Shown: positions 8,388-17,915, counted from the stretch's first letter. The stretch is 64,000 nt of DNA from Chitinophaga tropicalis (GCF_009758205.1 NZ_WRXN01000020.1:1-64000); one strand, 5' to 3'. A program made the numbers and translations. The notes: generated by a model not told the origin, from the letters alone.

Positions 8388-9100
8388 AGATAATAAGGCT
8401 TCAATAACGCGGTAAATGCAGCTGTATACTGCTGATGGCCAGTATCCCGTATAGCAATGGTGTCGACAGCAGCCATACCGGCATTTCTCCGGAAAATACC
8501 AATAGTACGGAACCGGTCATGGTTTTCACTTTGCTTTACATGTAAGATCTTTTCCGGGAGATATCCCTCCGCCGCGGCCAGTTCCCTGAAACCATCAAAC
8601 ACACTGTAAGGCAGTAAAACGGAGAACGCGCCTTCAGGACGCAGCTGTGCAGCAATCACCTGTAACAACGCCCTGTAATCCAGCGTGGTAGTATGCATGG
8701 CCTGGTTACGCAGCTTATCGCTGCTCTTCAGGGCTGCTTCATAGAACGGCGGATTGGTGATAATAAAGTCATATGCCTCAGTAACAGGCAATTCACGTGC
8801 ATCAGCTATCATAACAGATAAACGTTCGCTCCATGGAGAAGCCTCAAAATTAGCTGCCGCCTGCCCTGCAGCCGCTGTATCCAGCTCCACAGCATTGAAT
8901 ACTGTATCAGGCAGCTCCTGCGCCAGCATCAATGATAACAGGCCTGTGCCCGTACCAATATCCAGTACACGGCGCACATCACTCCCACGCAGGTACGCAG
9001 CTGTATAAGCTCCCTGCAGACAGGCATCTGTACACACTTTCATGGCACATGCCTCCTGGTGAACAGTAAATTGCTTAAAACGGAAATATTGATTCGGCAT
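8375..9100 (-). CDS. trmN6: tRNA1(Val) (adenine(37)-N6)-methyltransferase
   Basis: A 241-residue class I SAM methyltransferase. The SAM motif VLDIGTGTGLLSLMLA is at residues 45-60 and the amino-methyltransferase signature NPPF at 116-119. The start MPNQYFRFKQFTVHQEACAMKV is typical of TrmN6/YfiC, with the VHQ..CAMKV segment conserved. It methylates A37 of tRNA1(Val). It lies 6 nt downstream of tsaD, another tRNA A37 enzyme, in the same orientation, so co-transcription is likely. Confidence 0.9.
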   Translation of the reverse strand: MPNQYFRFKQFTVHQEACAMKVCTDACLQGAYTAAYLRGSDVRRVLDIGTGTGLLSLMLAQELPDTVFNAVELDTAAAGQAAANFEASPWSERLSVMIADARELPVTEAYDFIITNPPFYEAALKSSDKLRNQAMHTTTLDYRALLQVIAAQLRPEGAFSVLLPYSVFDGFRELAAAEGYLPEKILHVKQSENHDRFRTIGIFRRNAGMAAVDTIAIRDTGHQQYTAAFTALLKPYYLYLT

Positions 9101-9106
9101 AACAGA

Positions 9107-10111
9107 TCAAAAACCGGCCCTGGCCCCCGGCACTGCATCCAGGCCTGCAAACTCGCCCGCCTGGTATTTATACCACGCCGTAATGGCTATCATGGCAGCA
9201 TTATCAGTACAATATTCAAACTTCGGAATGTAAGTATTCCATCCATGCTTCTTGCCATACTCCTGCAAAGCCTTACGCAAACCGGAATTAGCGCTTACCC
9301 CTCCGGCAATACCGATCTCCCTGATACCGGTCTCTTTAGATGCCTTCACCAGCTTATTCATCAGGATACTGACAATACGATGCTGCACAGAAGCACAGAT
9401 ATCTGCCATATTATTCTCTGTGAACTGCGGATCTTTCTCCCGCTGCTCCTGCAGGAAATACAGGATAGATGTCTTTAACCCGCTAAAACTGAAATTCAGC
9501 CCCGGTATCTGCGGCTCAGGGAACTTAAAACGGTTGGGATCTCCCTCTGCTGCATATTTATCTATCAGCGGACCACCCGGATATGGTAATCCCAGTAACT
9601 TGGCGCTTTTATCAAAAGCCTCTCCTGCTGCATCATCCAGCGTTTCACCTATCACTTTCATATCCAGCGGGCCATCACAGCGTACTATCTGTGTATGCCC
9701 ACCCGATACTGTCAGACACAGGAATGGGAAAGAAGGCTTATGTTCTCCTATGAAATTAGCCAGCACATGCGCCTGCATATGATGTACCGCTATGAGAGGA
9801 ATGTTCAGGGCCAGCGCCATGGATTTGGCAAAACAGCTACCTACCAGCAGAGAGCCGATCAGGCCGGGCGACTGTGTAAAGGCAATGGCGCTCAACTCAT
9901 TTTTACGCACACCTGCCTTATGCAGGGCCAGGTCAACCACCGGCACTATATTCTCCTGGTGCGCACGGGAAGCCAGCTCCGGCACTACACCACCGTACTG
10001 CTCATGCACCGTTTGATTGGCAATATAATTGGATAAAATAACTCCGTCGGCCAGCACAGAAGCGCTGGTCTCATCACATGATGACTCTATGGCCAGTATT
10101 TTTACAGACAT
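9107..10111 (-). CDS. tsaD: tRNA N6-threonylcarbamoyladenosine transferase TsaD
   Basis: A 334-residue TsaD/Kae1/Gcp protein. It transfers threonylcarbamoyl to A37 of ANN-decoding tRNAs with TsaB and TsaE. Visible signatures are ILAIESSCDETSASV at the N-terminus, the metal-binding H111-x3-H115 in HHMQAH, and SGGHTQIV, GEAFDKSAKLLGL and GGVSANSGLR. Length is standard. The gene has its own -7 box with the ATG 5 nt later and is followed by trmN6. Confidence 0.97.
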   Translation of the reverse strand: MSVKILAIESSCDETSASVLADGVILSNYIANQTVHEQYGGVVPELASRAHQENIVPVVDLALHKAGVRKNELSAIAFTQSPGLIGSLLVGSCFAKSMALALNIPLIAVHHMQAHVLANFIGEHKPSFPFLCLTVSGGHTQIVRCDGPLDMKVIGETLDDAAGEAFDKSAKLLGLPYPGGPLIDKYAAEGDPNRFKFPEPQIPGLNFSFSGLKTSILYFLQEQREKDPQFTENNMADICASVQHRIVSILMNKLVKASKETGIREIGIAGGVSANSGLRKALQEYGKKHGWNTYIPKFEYCTDNAAMIAITAWYKYQAGEFAGLDAVPGARAGF

Positions 10112-10116
10112 GCCGG

Positions 10117-10124
10117 CAAAGGTA
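10117..10124 (-). promoter_or_regulatory. -7 box TACCTTTG of tsaD
   Basis: An exact TAnnTTTG match on the minus strand separated from the tsaD ATG by only CCGGC (5 nt). Confidence 0.6.
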
Positions 10125-10140
10125 GGAAATTATAGCCTTA

Positions 10141-11394
10141 TCAGGTGCTCCTGATAGCCACCACCGGGTCCAGCCGGGAGGCAAAGAAGGCAGGGATAAA
10201 ACCTGCAATAATGCCAACTGTAGTAGATATTGAAAGTCCGACAATAATATTCTTAAGTGTAAGCGCAAAGACGAAAGTGGTCAGACTGTTCATGATCACT
10301 GTAATGAGATATACCAGCAACAGGCCCAGTAAACCACCCAGCAGGCACAGTACGATAGATTCCAGCAGGAACTCCATCAGGATCACCTTCTTCCTGGCGC
10401 CAATGGCTTTTTTCAGTCCTATAATATTGGTACGCTCTTTCACCGTCACAAACATGATATTGGCAATACCAAAACCACCTACCACCAGGGCAAAGAACGC
10501 AATAAACGCTCCGCCCAGGTTCACCATCCCGAATACACTGGTCAGCTCTCCGCTGGCACTGGTGATCTCATTCAGTGAGAAATCGTCTTCTTCCCTGGGC
10601 CTCAGCCGGTGCAGGCTGCGCACGCTTCCTCTCAGCTCATCCTTCAGCTGTAACAGGGTTGTTCCCTCTGCCGCCTTTACGATGATGAAAGGATCTGCAA
10701 ACCGTCGTTCATCCACCAGCGTACGTCCATACCTGTACGGCACAATGGCGCAGTTATCGTAGTTGATGCCATCCACAATACTGGAGCCTTTCTTCTTCAA
10801 TGCTCCTATTATGCGGCAGGGACGGCCGCTTATCTTGATGGTCTTTCCTACAGCAGCCTCCGGACTGCTGAACAGTCCTTCCCATATATTAGCTCCCAGT
10901 ACTACAACGTTGGTTCCTACTTCATTTTCCTTACCTGTGAAATAACGGCCGCTTACTATCTTCAGCTGCTGGATCTTTTCATAATCCTGGCTGACGGCAA
11001 ATAACTCCGTTCCTTCCATATAATTATCTTCATACTCCACCCGCTTGCCGCCGGAAGAGAACGCGAAAGATGCCAGTCCTGCGCTATGTACCTTTTCCTG
11101 GATATAGGCTACTTCCTGGAATTTGGGTAAGGGCCGGTTAATGTATTTCCACCATGGGTAGTCCGGACCGCCCTCCCAGGGCCATTTCTGAATATAGATC
11201 ACATCATTGCCGAGAGATTCCAGCTCTGTGCGGATGTTCTTTTCAAGACTATTGGTAGCGGTTAACACAGCAATAATGCAGAATATACCAATGGTAATAC
11301 CCAGGAGGGACAGGAAAGTACGGAGTTTGTTGACCCGCAGCTCCAGTATAGCCATCTTCAGGCTATTCCAAAGAATTTTGATCGTTGCAATCAT
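10141..11394 (-). CDS. MacB-type ABC transporter permease (FtsX domain)
   Basis: A 417-residue permease with an N-terminal membrane segment (residues about 20-45, LRTFLSLLGITIGIFCIIAVL), a periplasmic MacB-like core (about 50-245), and three C-terminal membrane helices of the FtsX domain (about 285-410). The ending LDPVVAIRST matches the family pattern PxxAIR. MacB/LolE-type permeases couple ATP hydrolysis to lipoprotein, peptide or drug extrusion. The partner ATPase gene is not in this neighbourhood, so the complex cannot be identified. It lies upstream of tsaD on the same strand, but tsaD has its own promoter. Confidence 0.88.
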   Translation of the reverse strand: MIATIKILWNSLKMAILELRVNKLRTFLSLLGITIGIFCIIAVLTATNSLEKNIRTELESLGNDVIYIQKWPWEGGPDYPWWKYINRPLPKFQEVAYIQEKVHSAGLASFAFSSGGKRVEYEDNYMEGTELFAVSQDYEKIQQLKIVSGRYFTGKENEVGTNVVVLGANIWEGLFSSPEAAVGKTIKISGRPCRIIGALKKKGSSIVDGINYDNCAIVPYRYGRTLVDERRFADPFIIVKAAEGTTLLQLKDELRGSVRSLHRLRPREEDDFSLNEITSASGELTSVFGMVNLGGAFIAFFALVVGGFGIANIMFVTVKERTNIIGLKKAIGARKKVILMEFLLESIVLCLLGGLLGLLLVYLITVIMNSLTTFVFALTLKNIIVGLSISTTVGIIAGFIPAFFASRLDPVVAIRST

Positions 11395-11498
11395 AGAGAA
11401 GAGTATGGTTTCCGGGCTAAAGAAACCCTGTCCGTAAATTAGTAATTAATAATGATAATTCATAAACTGACTAATGTAAGTCGGGTAACATGCCACAA

Positions 11499-11529
11499 AA
11501 ATCGTTTTCGCTGTTGGCGAAAGCGATTT
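11499..11529. repeat. REP-like intergenic palindrome (family 1, copy A)
   Basis: The arms AAATCGTTTTCGC and GCGAAAGCGATTT pair with one wobble around TGTTG. It shares its outer arm sequence with copies at 39833 and 57967. A second smaller hairpin CTGGTC-TGC-GGCCAG follows at 11545-11559. Confidence 0.6.
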
Positions 11530-11645
11530 CTGCGGAAGCGTATTCTGGTCTGCGGCCAGCTGGGAAATTAACTACGCTCAACAAGGTAAAAATCAACATA
11601 TTACTACTAAACCTTAATTTTCAACGCCTTTTCATAATTCATCCG

Positions 11646-11653
11646 TACCTTTG
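11646..11653 (+). promoter_or_regulatory. -7 box TACCTTTG of prfC
   Basis: An exact TAnnTTTG match 25 nt before the ATG at 11679. It shows that the in-frame upstream extension from 11490 lies before the transcription start. Confidence 0.65.
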
Positions 11654-11678
11654 CACACATTTTTGGTCCAAACTAATT

Positions 11679-13262
11679 ATGAAGTACGCAAACGAGATCA
11701 ACAAAAGGAAGACATTTGCCATTATTGCCCACCCGGATGCCGGTAAAACAACCCTGACTGAAAAGTTCCTCCTCTTCGGTGGCGCTATTCAGACCGCAGG
11801 TGCAGTAAAGTCAAATAAAATAAAGAAACATACTACCTCCGACTTTATGGAGATTGAACGGCAACGTGGTATCTCCGTAGCTACTTCCGTAATGACCTTC
11901 GAATACAGGGACATGCTGGTAAACCTCCTGGATACTCCCGGTCACAAAGACTTTGCTGAAGATACTTACCGTACCTTAACTGCGGTAGACAGCGTGGTAC
12001 TGGTGATAGACTGCGTAAAAGGTGTGGAAGAACAGACTGAAAAGCTCATGGAAGTATGCCGCATGCGCGATACCCCTGTGATCATCTTCGTCAACAAAAT
12101 GGACCGCGACGGCAAAAACCCCTTCGATCTCCTGGACGAACTGGAAGAAAAACTCAACATCCGCGTACGCCCTCTCAGCTGGCCCATCAACATGGGAACC
12201 GACTTTAAAGGCGTATACAACCTTTATAACAAAAGCTTCGTTTCCTTCGCTCCCAACAAAAAGGCGACAGACGAAGACATCGTTCCGCTGGCAGACCTTT
12301 CCAGCCCTTATGTTGACGAACACTTCAGCGCTCAGGACGCAGCTCAGCTGCGTAACGACGTTGAACTGATTGAAGGCGTATACGATACTTTCGATAATAC
12401 AGACTACCTGGAAGGTAAAATGGCCCCTGTCTTCTTTGGCAGCGCCGTAAACAACTTTGGTGTAAAAGACCTGCTGGATACCTTCGTGGAAATAGCGCCC
12501 GTTCCGCGTGATCGCCCCGCCAGCACCCGCGAGGTAAAAGTAATGGACGATAAGTTCAGCGGCTTCATCTTCAAGATCCACGCTAACCTGGACCCTCGGC
12601 ACCGTGATCGCATTGCCTTCCTCCGTGTATGCTCCGGGCGTTTTGAAAGGAATAAATTCTATAAACACGTACGCCTGGATAAAGATGTAAGGTTCAGTAA
12701 CCCTTATACCTTCCTGGCGCGCGAGAAAAACGTAGTAGATGATGCCTTCCCCGGCGATGTGGTAGGTCTCTTCGATACCGGCAACTTCAAAATAGGCGAT
12801 ACCCTTACCGAAGGAGAAAAATTCTACTTCACAGGTATCCCCAGCTTCTCTCCTGAACTGTTCAAGGAAGTGGTGAATAGAGACCCAATGAAAACCAAGC
12901 AACTGGAAAAAGGTCTTCGCCAGCTGACAGATGAAGGGGTAGCACAGCTCTTCACCCAGCATAACGGTAACCGTAAGATCATCGGTTGTGTGGGCGATCT
13001 CCAGTTTGAAGTGATACAGTACCGCCTCCTGCAGGAGTACGGCGCTTCCTGCCAGTTCAATACACTGCCTTTCTACAAAGCATGCTGGATCACGGGCGAG
13101 AAACAGAAGATAGAAGAATTCATCCGCTTCAAACAGGCTAATGTAGTAGAAGATAAAGACGGACACCTGGTATACCTGGCGCAATCAGAATGGTATCTCA
13201 ACACTGAACGTACCAACAACCCGGATATAGAGTTCCACTTTACTTCAGAGATACATAAATGA
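11679..13262 (+). CDS. prfC: Peptide chain release factor 3 (RF3)
   Basis: A 527-residue translational GTPase, close to the 529 of E. coli RF3. GTPase motifs are G1 AHPDAGKTTLTEK, G2-region RGISVATSVM, G3 DTPGHKDFAEDT and G4 NKMDRDG. RF3 recycles RF1/RF2 from the ribosome after peptide release. An in-frame extension to 11490 exists but contains a palindromic repeat and the promoter, and MKYANEINKRKTFAIIAHPDAG is the family N-terminus. A bidirectional terminator lies downstream. Confidence 0.97.
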   Translation: MKYANEINKRKTFAIIAHPDAGKTTLTEKFLLFGGAIQTAGAVKSNKIKKHTTSDFMEIERQRGISVATSVMTFEYRDMLVNLLDTPGHKDFAEDTYRTLTAVDSVVLVIDCVKGVEEQTEKLMEVCRMRDTPVIIFVNKMDRDGKNPFDLLDELEEKLNIRVRPLSWPINMGTDFKGVYNLYNKSFVSFAPNKKATDEDIVPLADLSSPYVDEHFSAQDAAQLRNDVELIEGVYDTFDNTDYLEGKMAPVFFGSAVNNFGVKDLLDTFVEIAPVPRDRPASTREVKVMDDKFSGFIFKIHANLDPRHRDRIAFLRVCSGRFERNKFYKHVRLDKDVRFSNPYTFLAREKNVVDDAFPGDVVGLFDTGNFKIGDTLTEGEKFYFTGIPSFSPELFKEVVNRDPMKTKQLEKGLRQLTDEGVAQLFTQHNGNRKIIGCVGDLQFEVIQYRLLQEYGASCQFNTLPFYKACWITGEKQKIEEFIRFKQANVVEDKDGHLVYLAQSEWYLNTERTNNPDIEFHFTSEIHK

Positions 13263-13268
13263 TAAAAA

Positions 13269-13293
13269 GCCGCTTCCTGCGACCAGGAGCGGC
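13269..13293 (+). terminator. Hairpin after prfC
   Basis: GCCGCTTCCTG and CAGGAGCGGC pair with one bulged T around a short CGAC loop. It lies 7 nt after the prfC stop. The T tract is weak, so it may act with the stronger palindrome downstream. Confidence 0.5.
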
Positions 13294-13353
13294 GTATCTT
13301 AGAATTGTACGACCAACTCAACTTGAAGTACAATTGCAGACTGTCCTTATTTG

Positions 13354-13398
13354 TAAAACAATAAAGCAAAGCTATTATAGCTTTGCTTTATTGTTTTA
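13354..13398. terminator. Perfect 21-bp AT-rich inverted repeat between convergent genes
   Basis: Arms 13354-13374 and 13378-13398 are exact complements around a TTA loop. T-rich flanks on both sides and its place between convergent prfC and the 13440 gene suggest a bidirectional terminator. Confidence 0.7.
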
Positions 13399-13439
13399 TG
13401 TAATCCGGAAATTGATTTACGCAAAAAGGAAATAGCCCT

Positions 13440-13931
13440 TTATTCTTTTTCGTATTGCATGATAATTTCACTGAATGTCTTATCCTTCTTTCCCTCAAAA
13501 TGCGCTTCCATACGGTCATTCCCCTTCCAGCGGTAAACTACTTTCTGGGGAAAGTCACACTCAAGGTTCTCTGCCACAAACCCAACAGGTTTTAATACAC
13601 GTAATTTAAACCTTACCGGCTGACCGCTCTGCGGGTCTCTCACCGCATCCACAGAAAAGAAGATCCCTTCTGCAGTACGAAAAAGCTGCATTTCATCCAT
13701 TTGCGTGCTGTCAGCGCCTGAGATCCGCCAGGTACGGCCTTTCCAGGTGTTCTCATCAAGACGCTTCCAATGCTCACGGTATATGCTCCGTTTGGTTTTC
13801 ATCACCCAGCGGCCTTCCATTTTATCAAGTTGATTAAACTCTGAAGAAGACACCTGTGCACTAACAAAGCGGCATATCAGCAGGCAAACGCATAAAAGCA
13901 GGCTACTGCGGAACCACGGCTTCTTCGCCAT
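13440..13931 (-). CDS. Exported protein resembling DUF6265
   Basis: A 163-residue protein with an N-terminal signal peptide (hydrophobic core about residues 9-22, cleavage near VSAQ). The mature part has LDKMEGRWVMKT and YREHWKRLDENTWKGRTW, which resembles the DUF6265 lipocalin-like pattern with a conserved GxW. Function is unknown. Its start overlaps the end of the ubiD-like gene by 29 nt, so it is translated from the same transcript. Confidence 0.7.
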   Translation of the reverse strand: MAKKPWFRSSLLLCVCLLICRFVSAQVSSSEFNQLDKMEGRWVMKTKRSIYREHWKRLDENTWKGRTWRISGADSTQMDEMQLFRTAEGIFFSVDAVRDPQSGQPVRFKLRVLKPVGFVAENLECDFPQKVVYRWKGNDRMEAHFEGKKDKTFSEIIMQYEKE

Positions 13932-15825
13932 ACATCTGGTGTTTATATTTATGTGAAGGAGAGGCTATAAACGGCCCTATGTTCAGGGAAGCCCATTTCT
14001 CATCTACTTTACGGATAGTTTCATCGTCAGCCACAATGATATTAGGCCAGTCGCGCTCAAAGTTGTCCAGTAAACGGGTTTTCAGCGTGCCGTCCATACC
14101 TATGCCTGCTCCTGTCTTACCTGGTTGTCCCGGTAACGGCGGACGTACCACAAAGCTGTCACGGCGGGGATCCAGGTTATTACAGAAACGCCACAGGGCA
14201 GAAGGAAGATCGCTCACATCAACAGTATGCTCAACATACAGCACCATCTTTACACCAAGCATTTCCGGCAGGGTGTACAGCTGTTCATTCAGTTCTTTGA
14301 TATGGAAAGGACGGGCTTTCTCCACGCTGATAAGCAGGCAGGGAATATCATCTTTCAGCAGGGAATCGTTAATGCCTTTTATCTCAGGGAAACGTTGTCG
14401 TATTTCCGTTGTATTCAGTTTGGGTGATGGTAATATCAGTCCGCCATTCTCCAGTTCTTCCTCATACTTATGGGTACCGTCAATGCACATTTTTCCTCCA
14501 AAGCCCATTTTGGAGCAGGAATGGTCCAGCACATCCATGGGGCCCTGGCTTAAATAAATATCTGTGGCAGGGTTCAGGTTCCTGAACATGTATTGCGCCA
14601 GTTTCTTATAGTCATGGATACCGCTGCCTTCATCTGTAACAGCCAGTATCTTGTTGAACATCATCTGTCCTGCGCCCCACATTGCATTCATTACTTTCTG
14701 CGCCTGTCCGGCATAATCTTTCTTTATCTGGGTTATCACCAGGTTATGGAACACACCCTCTACCGGCATTTCCATATCCATAATCTCAGGCACCAGGGTC
14801 ATTTTGATAGGCGCCAGGAAGATCCTTTCAGTGGCCTTGCCTATCCATGCGTCTTCCTGGGGAGGAATACCTACTATGGTAGATGGATATACGGCGTCCT
14901 TGCGGTGTGTGATGGCGGTAACATGAAAACGTGGGTACCAGTCTGCCAGGGAATAATAACCTGTATGATCGCCGAACGGGCCTTCCCAGATCAGCTCTTC
15001 CTCCGGATCTACGTAGCCTTCAATCACAAAATCAGCATCCGCAGGTACTTCCAGTTCCGGCTGGCTGATACATTTTACCAGCTCCACCTTCTGCTTGCGC
15101 AGGAAACCAGCCAGCATATATTCATCCACATTTTCCGGCAGCGGAGCGGTGGCTGAATAGGTATATACCGGGTCGCCTCCCAGCACTACAGCCACAGGCA
15201 TGCGTTTCTTCAGCTTTTTATATTCCTGGAAATGTTTGGCAGATACCTTATGCTTATGCCAGTGCATTCCGGTCATTCCTTTTTCAAACACCTGCATACG
15301 GTACATGCCTACATTGCGGGTACCGGTATTCGGATCTTTGGTATGGATAACAGGGAGGGTGATAAAAGGCCCTCCGTCTTTAGGCCAGCATTGCAGTACA
15401 GGGAGTCTGGACAGATCAGGATCTGCCATCACTACTTCCTGGCAGGCACCTTTACCACCAACAACCTTGGGCATCCAGGAGGCAAACTGTCCCAGTTTGG
15501 GCAGCATAGCCAGTTTATCCAGTATTCCTTCCTTCGGTTTAGATAACATTTTAAAGAGGTCTTCTATCTCACGGGAAATATCGTCCAGCTCCTGCACGCC
15601 CAGCGCCAGGCACATACGCCTGTAACTACCCATGGAGTTGATCAGCACAGGAAAATCAGTGCCCGTGTTCTCAAAAAGGAGGGCTTTGCCCCCGTTGGGC
15701 GATTTGCTCACCCTGTCGGTAATCTCCGCTATTTCCAGTTTAGGGTCTACATAGGTCTTGATCCTTACCAGTTCTCCAGCCTTTTCCAGTGTATCTATAA
15801 AATGTTTCAGGTGCTTATATGCCAT
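13903..15825 (-). CDS. UbiD family decarboxylase
   Basis: A 640-residue UbiD-type decarboxylase. UbiD enzymes use prenylated FMN, made by UbiX, to remove carboxyl groups from aromatic or unsaturated acids. The start MAYKHLKHFIDTLEKAGELVRI and the blocks PFGDHTGYYSLADWYPRFHVTAITHRKDA (split across residues about 300-335) and GIPPQEDAWIGKATERIF are typical. In Bacteroidota a protein of this size usually acts in menaquinone synthesis (futalosine or MenD-type), but that assignment is inference. No ubiX is visible in the window. It has a -7 box at 15868-15875. Confidence 0.88.
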   Translation of the reverse strand: MAYKHLKHFIDTLEKAGELVRIKTYVDPKLEIAEITDRVSKSPNGGKALLFENTGTDFPVLINSMGSYRRMCLALGVQELDDISREIEDLFKMLSKPKEGILDKLAMLPKLGQFASWMPKVVGGKGACQEVVMADPDLSRLPVLQCWPKDGGPFITLPVIHTKDPNTGTRNVGMYRMQVFEKGMTGMHWHKHKVSAKHFQEYKKLKKRMPVAVVLGGDPVYTYSATAPLPENVDEYMLAGFLRKQKVELVKCISQPELEVPADADFVIEGYVDPEEELIWEGPFGDHTGYYSLADWYPRFHVTAITHRKDAVYPSTIVGIPPQEDAWIGKATERIFLAPIKMTLVPEIMDMEMPVEGVFHNLVITQIKKDYAGQAQKVMNAMWGAGQMMFNKILAVTDEGSGIHDYKKLAQYMFRNLNPATDIYLSQGPMDVLDHSCSKMGFGGKMCIDGTHKYEEELENGGLILPSPKLNTTEIRQRFPEIKGINDSLLKDDIPCLLISVEKARPFHIKELNEQLYTLPEMLGVKMVLYVEHTVDVSDLPSALWRFCNNLDPRRDSFVVRPPLPGQPGKTGAGIGMDGTLKTRLLDNFERDWPNIIVADDETIRKVDEKWASLNIGPFIASPSHKYKHQMYGEEAVVPQ

Positions 15826-15867
15826 ATTTCAATTGCTATAAATGCGAATGACGAATTACGATCCGTG

Positions 15868-15875
15868 CAAAGATA
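15868..15875 (-). promoter_or_regulatory. -7 box TATCTTTG of the ubiD-like gene
   Basis: An exact TAnnTTTG match on the minus strand, 42 nt before the ATG. Confidence 0.55.
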
Positions 15876-15940
15876 CACACAATCATAATTCGTCATTCTT
15901 TATTTGGATGCTGACTTTGGTCAGCCGCTATGTTATTGTT

Positions 15941-16288
15941 TTACAGTCCGATCACGATAGGGCCGGTAGCGATCACTACTCTGGGAGAGCGTTGATATAC
16001 AACTCTTGGAGGAGGAGGCGGAGCAGGTACATATACAGGAGCAGGCTGCGCATATACCACAGGTGCTGGTTCTGCATATATTACAGGAGCCGGTTGTGCA
16101 TATACTACGGGAACAGCCGGACGGCAATTGTAATACGCTCCTCTGTAATGCCTGTTGCAATCATCCCAGTTTCCGCCTCTGTGAACGCGGTAGTGTTTAT
16201 CATGACCATAACCATTTCCTCTGTGCTGTGCCTGTGCGCCAACAATACCACCCCCTATCAGCAGTAATAATAATACTATCTGTTTCAT
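15941..16288 (-). CDS. Small exported Pro/Tyr-rich repeat protein
   Basis: A 115-residue protein with a clear signal peptide (MKQIVLLLLLIGGGIVGAQAQ, cleavage near AQA-Q). The mature part is His/Gly/Tyr-rich, then has three tandem copies of a VxYAxPAPV unit (residues about 61-87), then a proline run and a basic tail. This composition suggests a surface or periplasmic protein. A hairpin GCTGAC-TTTG-GTCAGC downstream at about 15910-15925 may end the transcript. No known family is recognised. Confidence 0.65.
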   Translation of the reverse strand: MKQIVLLLLLIGGGIVGAQAQHRGNGYGHDKHYRVHRGGNWDDCNRHYRGAYYNCRPAVPVVYAQPAPVIYAEPAPVVYAQPAPVYVPAPPPPPRVVYQRSPRVVIATGPIVIGL

Positions 16289-16671
16289 GCTGTTCGATTT
16301 AGTTTTTTGGAAAAAAAATGTAAAAGTAGATTGGAATAGTTATCCGTTTAGACTAGTAATTTTAAAGAATATGGTACAGTAGATTAAACGGTGCTTTGCT
16401 ACTGTCTGGTATGCCGTAGCATAAAATTATTTGTTATTTGATGGCATATGCTGTGGTTTGTGTATTCGGTTAAAACAGGAGAAAAAGCGTGTCAACATCA
16501 ACCAATGCCAACCTTTGTTCTTACTCTCTCCGCGATTTCTGAAACTCCCGGTCTTGTCCGGTATGTTGACTTCTTCGCTTCTTTCCGTCCTGTCTGCCCT
16601 ACAAAATTCAAGAAGTGTGCCAAAAAAAATTCCGCGTTGCTGTAACGCGGAATTCCTTATCTGTATTACGT
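16289..16671. other. Intergenic region with one terminator
   Basis: Apart from the terminator at 16622-16654 for the upstream beta-barrel gene, no gene is supported. Short open frames here run through the terminator and have cysteine-rich or low-complexity translations. Confidence 0.5.
16622..16654 (-). terminator. Intrinsic terminator of the DUF6089-like gene
   Basis: Arms AATTCCGCGTT and AACGCGGAATT pair perfectly around a 5-nt loop and are followed on the minus strand by a run of seven T residues, 18 nt after the stop codon. Confidence 0.88.
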
Positions 16672-17580
16672 TTAGAAACGCGGGCAACTGGAAGCCTTCT
16701 GTCTTCCCCATACATTTCTGCCTCCGCCGCCAAAACGATAGCTGAGTGTGAAACCGGTAAATGCGTACCAGTCCTTGTATTTGGCAGAGCCACGTATAGT
16801 ACCGTCAGCAGGATATGTACCCGGTACAGCATGAGCAGGGTTCACTTCATCTCCACGATAGGCAACCTCTACCGCCGTCGGGCCTTTAGACCGGAGCAGC
16901 GTGGCCTGGTCTACATAGGTCAGGCTTACATCGTCCAGGTAATCTGTAAATGTTTTACGCAGGCCTATTTCAAACCCTGCTATCCAGTTATCTGTGATCA
17001 GTATTTTTATACCGGCGCCAAAGGGTATGGAGAATTGCCGCAGATTATACTGCTTCCTGGTGGGATATTCGGCCATCCCCTGCCCTTCCGTGCTTAACGG
17101 ACGAAGATTCACGGTATTGCCCCGGGCATCTTTTGTAGTAGGATAAAAACTGAATAATGCCACCCCACCAAATACATAAGGAGTGAAATGCTTCACGTCC
17201 AGGTCCAGGAAATTGATCTCCGCAGCCAGCTGAGCTTCAAAAACGGGAGAACGGAAACTCAGGTTACGGGCCAAGAGCAAGGTATCCCGGTTAGTACTGT
17301 CCGCACCTGCAATCCTGCCGTAGGTCAGGCCGGCGCGTAAAGTAAGGTAACGGTTGATGTCGCGTTTCACAAATGCGCCAATAGAATAACGCGTATATTT
17401 CAGGTCTACCCGTTGCTGTACCAGGTCACCACTGTAATTACTGATACCCAGGAAGCCCCCGGCCTGCCATGACTGGCTGAAACCTTTGAAGGGTAAACAA
17501 ATAAGTAAAAAAACGCATACTCTTTTCAGTGTAGCATAAAATAATTGGTTTCTCAATGCAACTCTATTTGTTAAATGCAT
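16672..17580 (-). CDS. Outer-membrane beta-barrel protein, DUF6089-like
   Basis: A 302-residue protein with an N-terminal signal peptide (hydrophobic core VCVFLLICLPFKGFSQ). The mature part begins WQAGGFLGISNYSGDL and contains repeated amphipathic strands such as LRAGLTYGRIAG, FTPYVFGGVALFSFYPT and IPFGAGIKILITDNWIAGFEIGLR, ending in FTLSYRFGGGG. This matches the small outer-membrane barrels of the DUF6089 type common in Bacteroidota. Function is unknown. The start could be a few codons downstream. It has its own terminator. Confidence 0.75.
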   Translation of the reverse strand: MHLTNRVALRNQLFYATLKRVCVFLLICLPFKGFSQSWQAGGFLGISNYSGDLVQQRVDLKYTRYSIGAFVKRDINRYLTLRAGLTYGRIAGADSTNRDTLLLARNLSFRSPVFEAQLAAEINFLDLDVKHFTPYVFGGVALFSFYPTTKDARGNTVNLRPLSTEGQGMAEYPTRKQYNLRQFSIPFGAGIKILITDNWIAGFEIGLRKTFTDYLDDVSLTYVDQATLLRSKGPTAVEVAYRGDEVNPAHAVPGTYPADGTIRGSAKYKDWYAFTGFTLSYRFGGGGRNVWGRQKASSCPRF

Positions 17581-17915
17581 AAGGGGATTTATTTTCCGTA
17601 AAATCTGGACTACTTCATTGAGGCATAAAGGGATAGCAGGACGATATTACTACTAACGTTGGGATCAGTCAAAAATTGTTAAAATCTGTTAAAATCCCTG
17701 GTAACGGCGGCGAAAATAATATTTTTTTATCATAGTAGTCTGGCCAGACCCGCACATTGCGAAAATACTGATAATTCCCGCCGCACTATAATTACATTAA
17801 TATTATTTGTTAAATCGTTTTTTTAATATGAGAGCAAAATCTTACATTCGATTATCACGTTTTGATTAATTACAAATTATAAGAAACCCTTAACCCACAA
17901 TAATTCTAAACAGCA
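17581..17915. other. Divergent intergenic region, AT-rich
   Basis: This 335-nt stretch separates a minus-strand barrel gene from a plus-strand AraC gene and must hold both promoters. No exact TAnnTTTG box is clear. Nothing else is supported. Confidence 0.4.

Noticed and set aside
11490..11678. N-terminal extension of RF3
   Set aside because: It contains a palindromic repeat and the prfC promoter, and family members start at the MKYANEINKRK equivalent.
11976..13184. 402-codon minus frame opposite prfC
   Set aside because: A shadow frame created by codon bias of the real gene; it has no family features.
15991..16130. Repeat array in the 15941 gene as a non-coding repeat
   Set aside because: The repeats keep reading frame and encode VxYAxPAPV units behind a signal peptide, so they are protein repeats.
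16427..16745. Overlapping frames of 65-104 codons on both strands
   Set aside because: They run through a clear intrinsic terminator and have unlikely Cys/Arg-rich composition.
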